Assembly: GCA_030587365.1 (NCBI GenBank)
Contig: JAUQZE010000027.1
Coordinates: forward strand, 386,509-450,508
Source: Candidatus Freyarchaeota archaeon
GTDB taxonomy: Archaea; Asgardarchaeota; Jordiarchaeia; Jordiarchaeales; Jordiarchaeaceae
Length of the DNA: 64,000 bases
Direction of reading: 5' to 3'
Shown here one piece after another: positions 62,491-64,000 of this stretch (position 1 is the first letter of the stretch; every line of letters starts with the position of its first letter). The notes beneath the pieces are model-generated. The model searched no databases. It had not been told where the DNA came from and saw only the letters and a program-made list of their open reading frames with translations. The position numbers were made by a program, and so were the translations under genes.

Positions 62491-62556
62491 CAAGAAAGCC
62501 CCAGTCCCTTCAGGGCGGGGATGAATTGCGGGGAGTTTAAATACCGAAAAAAGAGG
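62487..62556 (+). mobile_element. 5' end of IS200/IS605-like (TnpB) element
   Basis: TTAGCAAGAAAGCCCC, a CCCTTCAGGG hairpin with flanking CCCC/GGGG, GGGATGAATT, GGAGTTTAA and AAAAAAGAGG. The same sequence occurs alone at 22411-22478. It abuts the truncated end of the flavodoxin gene and lies about 90 bp upstream of tnpB. Confidence 0.6.
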
Positions 62557-62644
62557 AAAAAAGGGGGAGTGAAAAGGGTATGCGGATAAACTAGGGTTTG
62601 AAGCCTGCCCGCAAAGAACTCGTTACGAAGGGAGAGTTGCGCGT

Positions 62645-63779
62645 TTGAGGAGGACCAATACCTTCAGGCTGGTTCCGACAAAGGAGCAGAAGCAGAGACT
62701 GCATAATTTAGCCGACAACTGCTCCCGACTGTACAACGAGATAAACCATAAACGCAGACAATCATTCTTCTCGGGAAAATTTGATTGGAACACCGACGAA
62801 CAATACCACAAATACAAGAAACTGGTTGGCTCCGCCACCGCCCAGCAGATCACACAAAAGAACAACGAAGCCTGGAAATCATACTGGGCACTCCTCAAGA
62901 AGTGGAAAACGGGAAAGGTGGAGAAGAAACCCAAACCTCCTCGGTACTGGAAGGATCGAGAAACCGGAAAAAGACCCCTAAGAATCCTCGTAAGGTGCGA
63001 CAGCTACCATCTAGAAGACAGAGTCCTCAAACTCCCTTTCGGACTAAAAACAAAATGGAGGGGCAGGAACAAGTGGAAAGGCAGTAAACAGGGCAGACTC
63101 GAAATAACCTATGACGAACTCTCGGGGAAATGGTATGCCTACATGCCAGTAGAGATCAAACTTCCTCTACACCAGCAGCCAACCGGAGAAAAAAAGGAGG
63201 CGTACGTGGATTTGGGAGTGAAAGTACCCATAATGGCGAATATAGATGGGGGAGTCTTCGGCTACCGGGCGAATCCCATGCTCTCGGACTGGTGGTACTG
63301 GACACACAAAATGGCAAATTACCAGTCAACCATAATTGAACACAAACAACCGGTCAACCTCTAAACTGTTAAAATCCTATTACCGGAAGCGGCGGAGAAG
63401 ATTCAGAAACAGTGTCAACATGATAGTAAGGGATTTTGTTGAGAAGTGCTGGAACAGGGGCGTCTCGGAGATAGTCTGCGGAGACCTGAGAGACATAAGA
63501 AGCAGCGCCAACTTCTCAAGGAAAAGCAACTCCATGATCCACAACTTCTGGTCAGTAGGATACATAGTAAGGAGGATGGAAGAAGTGGCGGAGGAGTACG
63601 GAATTAGAGTAACTAGAGTTGATGAGAGAGGAACATCATCAGAATGCCCGAGGTGCGGCTCAAAAAGAATCGTTAGAAGCAAAAGAATGTTCAGGTGCCG
63701 AGACTGCGGACTGGAAGCACACCGAGACGCCGTAGGCTGCATAAACATAGGGCTTGACGGTATGAAAAACTTCTTCTAG
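62645..63779 (+). pseudogene. tnpB: TnpB-family RNA-guided nuclease gene, frameshifted
   Basis: Two frames make a TnpB of about 378 residues. The first half (62645-63364) has the N-terminal domain (FRLVPTKEQKQRLHNLADNCSRLYNEI) and RuvC-I VDLGVK. A shift near 63331-63337 (extra base in ATAATTG) leads to the second half (from about 63336): NNRSTSKLL, IVCGDLRDIR, RVDERGTSSECPRCG...CRDCG (zinc ribbon) and HRDAVGCINIG (RuvC-III Asp). At the usual RuvC-II Glu (ExDL) there is Gly (VCGDL), so nuclease activity is doubtful. TnpB uses a 3' guide RNA to cleave DNA in IS605-like elements. No TnpA is present. Confidence 0.7.
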
Positions 63780-63965
63780 GCTTGATGAGTTGGTGGAGGA
63801 CATGCATCGGCTGGCCCGTCCTGAGCATGACCCGTATGAGGTCGAGGGCTTGACTGGGCCTGTATCTTGAGCGGCTACCAAAATGCTCCACCCCGTGTGT
63901 GGTGAGAGCGTATGGATGCGTGCCGCGTGGAGCCGACGCAACGTGTATAGGAGGTGTCCTCCATG
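63780..63965 (+). ncRNA. GC-rich 3' region of the TnpB element, candidate omega-RNA/right end
   Basis: The 180 bp after tnpB are strikingly GC-rich compared with all other intergenic DNA in the window and hold several short self-complementary blocks, ending in a GGAGG-TGT-CCTCC hairpin at about 63950-63962. In TnpB elements the guide (omega) RNA and right end lie exactly here. No start or stop structure of a protein is convincing in this stretch. The exact boundary is unknown. Confidence 0.5.
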
Positions 63966-64000
63966 GTTTGTGTAGGAATAATTGTTGTACTATACATAGG

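Noticed and set aside
63660..63941. Minus-strand frame over the end of tnpB and its GC-rich tail
   Set aside because: Spans tnpB coding sequence in antisense, with no domain; the GC-rich tail is better explained as an RNA or element end.
1..64000. CRISPR array or prophage
   Set aside because: No regularly spaced direct repeats, cas genes, or phage structural genes were seen.

Overview
The window looks like a chromosomal piece of an anaerobic archaeon of the TACK group, most likely Bathyarchaeia-like (inference). Pointers are RadA, Lrp/AsnC and cupin-type phosphoglucose isomerase genes of archaeal type, a eukaryotic-type topoisomerase IB (known from Thaumarchaeota, Aigarchaeota and Bathyarchaeia), F420-dependent methylene-H4MPT reductase (Mer) beside a MetV-MetF pair, an HdrA-MvhD fusion, a polyferredoxin, IorAB, ADP-forming acyl-CoA synthetase and a tungsten-type aldehyde:ferredoxin oxidoreductase. 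Intergenic DNA is strongly AT-rich. I saw no convincing tRNA, rRNA or CRISPR array.

Layout. 1-3540: leftward operon of a small helix-turn-helix protein, a membrane protein and a Ski2-like helicase cut by the window edge. 4452-11441 (+) and 15527-11483 (-): two convergent operons. The first holds a Cys-rich protein, RadA, a secreted M28-type peptidase, a membrane protein and a HerA/VirB4-like ATPase split by a frameshift. The second holds a cell-surface protein, membrane proteins, a zinc ribbon and a HEAT protein. A 38-bp operator-like element (TGCAAAAAATATGTAA-N15-TTACATA) lies at the outer ends of both operons and nowhere else that I saw. 16049-19660: polyferredoxin and an ABC exporter. 19800-22480: decayed DNA with a broken HEPN/nucleotidyltransferase toxin-antitoxin pair, direct repeats and a solo transposon end. 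22618-32261: HdrA-MvhD, two Lrp regulators, a MetF-like pair, Mer and MetVF, a redox and C1 block. 32372-42460: housekeeping genes (phosphoglucose isomerase, TPR, topoisomerase IB, ThiF/MoeB, regulator, acyl-CoA synthetase, RNase HI, B12-binding subunit, Rieske) and a tandem duplication. 42666-47455: IorAB and a RimK-like ligase. 47822-56215: HTH/nucleotidyltransferase pair, FdhD, MobA, HypD, ferredoxin-AOR and MEMO. 56452-64000: small regulators, an NSS transporter with a MetS-like subunit, toxin-antitoxin remnants, flavodoxin and a TnpB element.

The most striking observation is hypD. Its frame is broken by 28 nt inside the conserved CGTHE motif. Those 28 nt sit in a canonical archaeal bulge-helix-bulge (3-nt bulge, 4-bp helix, 3-nt bulge). 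Cutting at the standard position in each bulge restores both the frame and the motif. This predicts a protein-coding pre-mRNA intron removed by the tRNA-splicing endonuclease. Other leads are the shared operator, two genes whose only plausible start is CTG behind a good Shine-Dalgarno, a HerA-like ATPase with a degenerate P-loop, an AOR with Asp in place of a cluster Cys, and a GC-rich, possibly guide-RNA-bearing end behind a broken TnpB.
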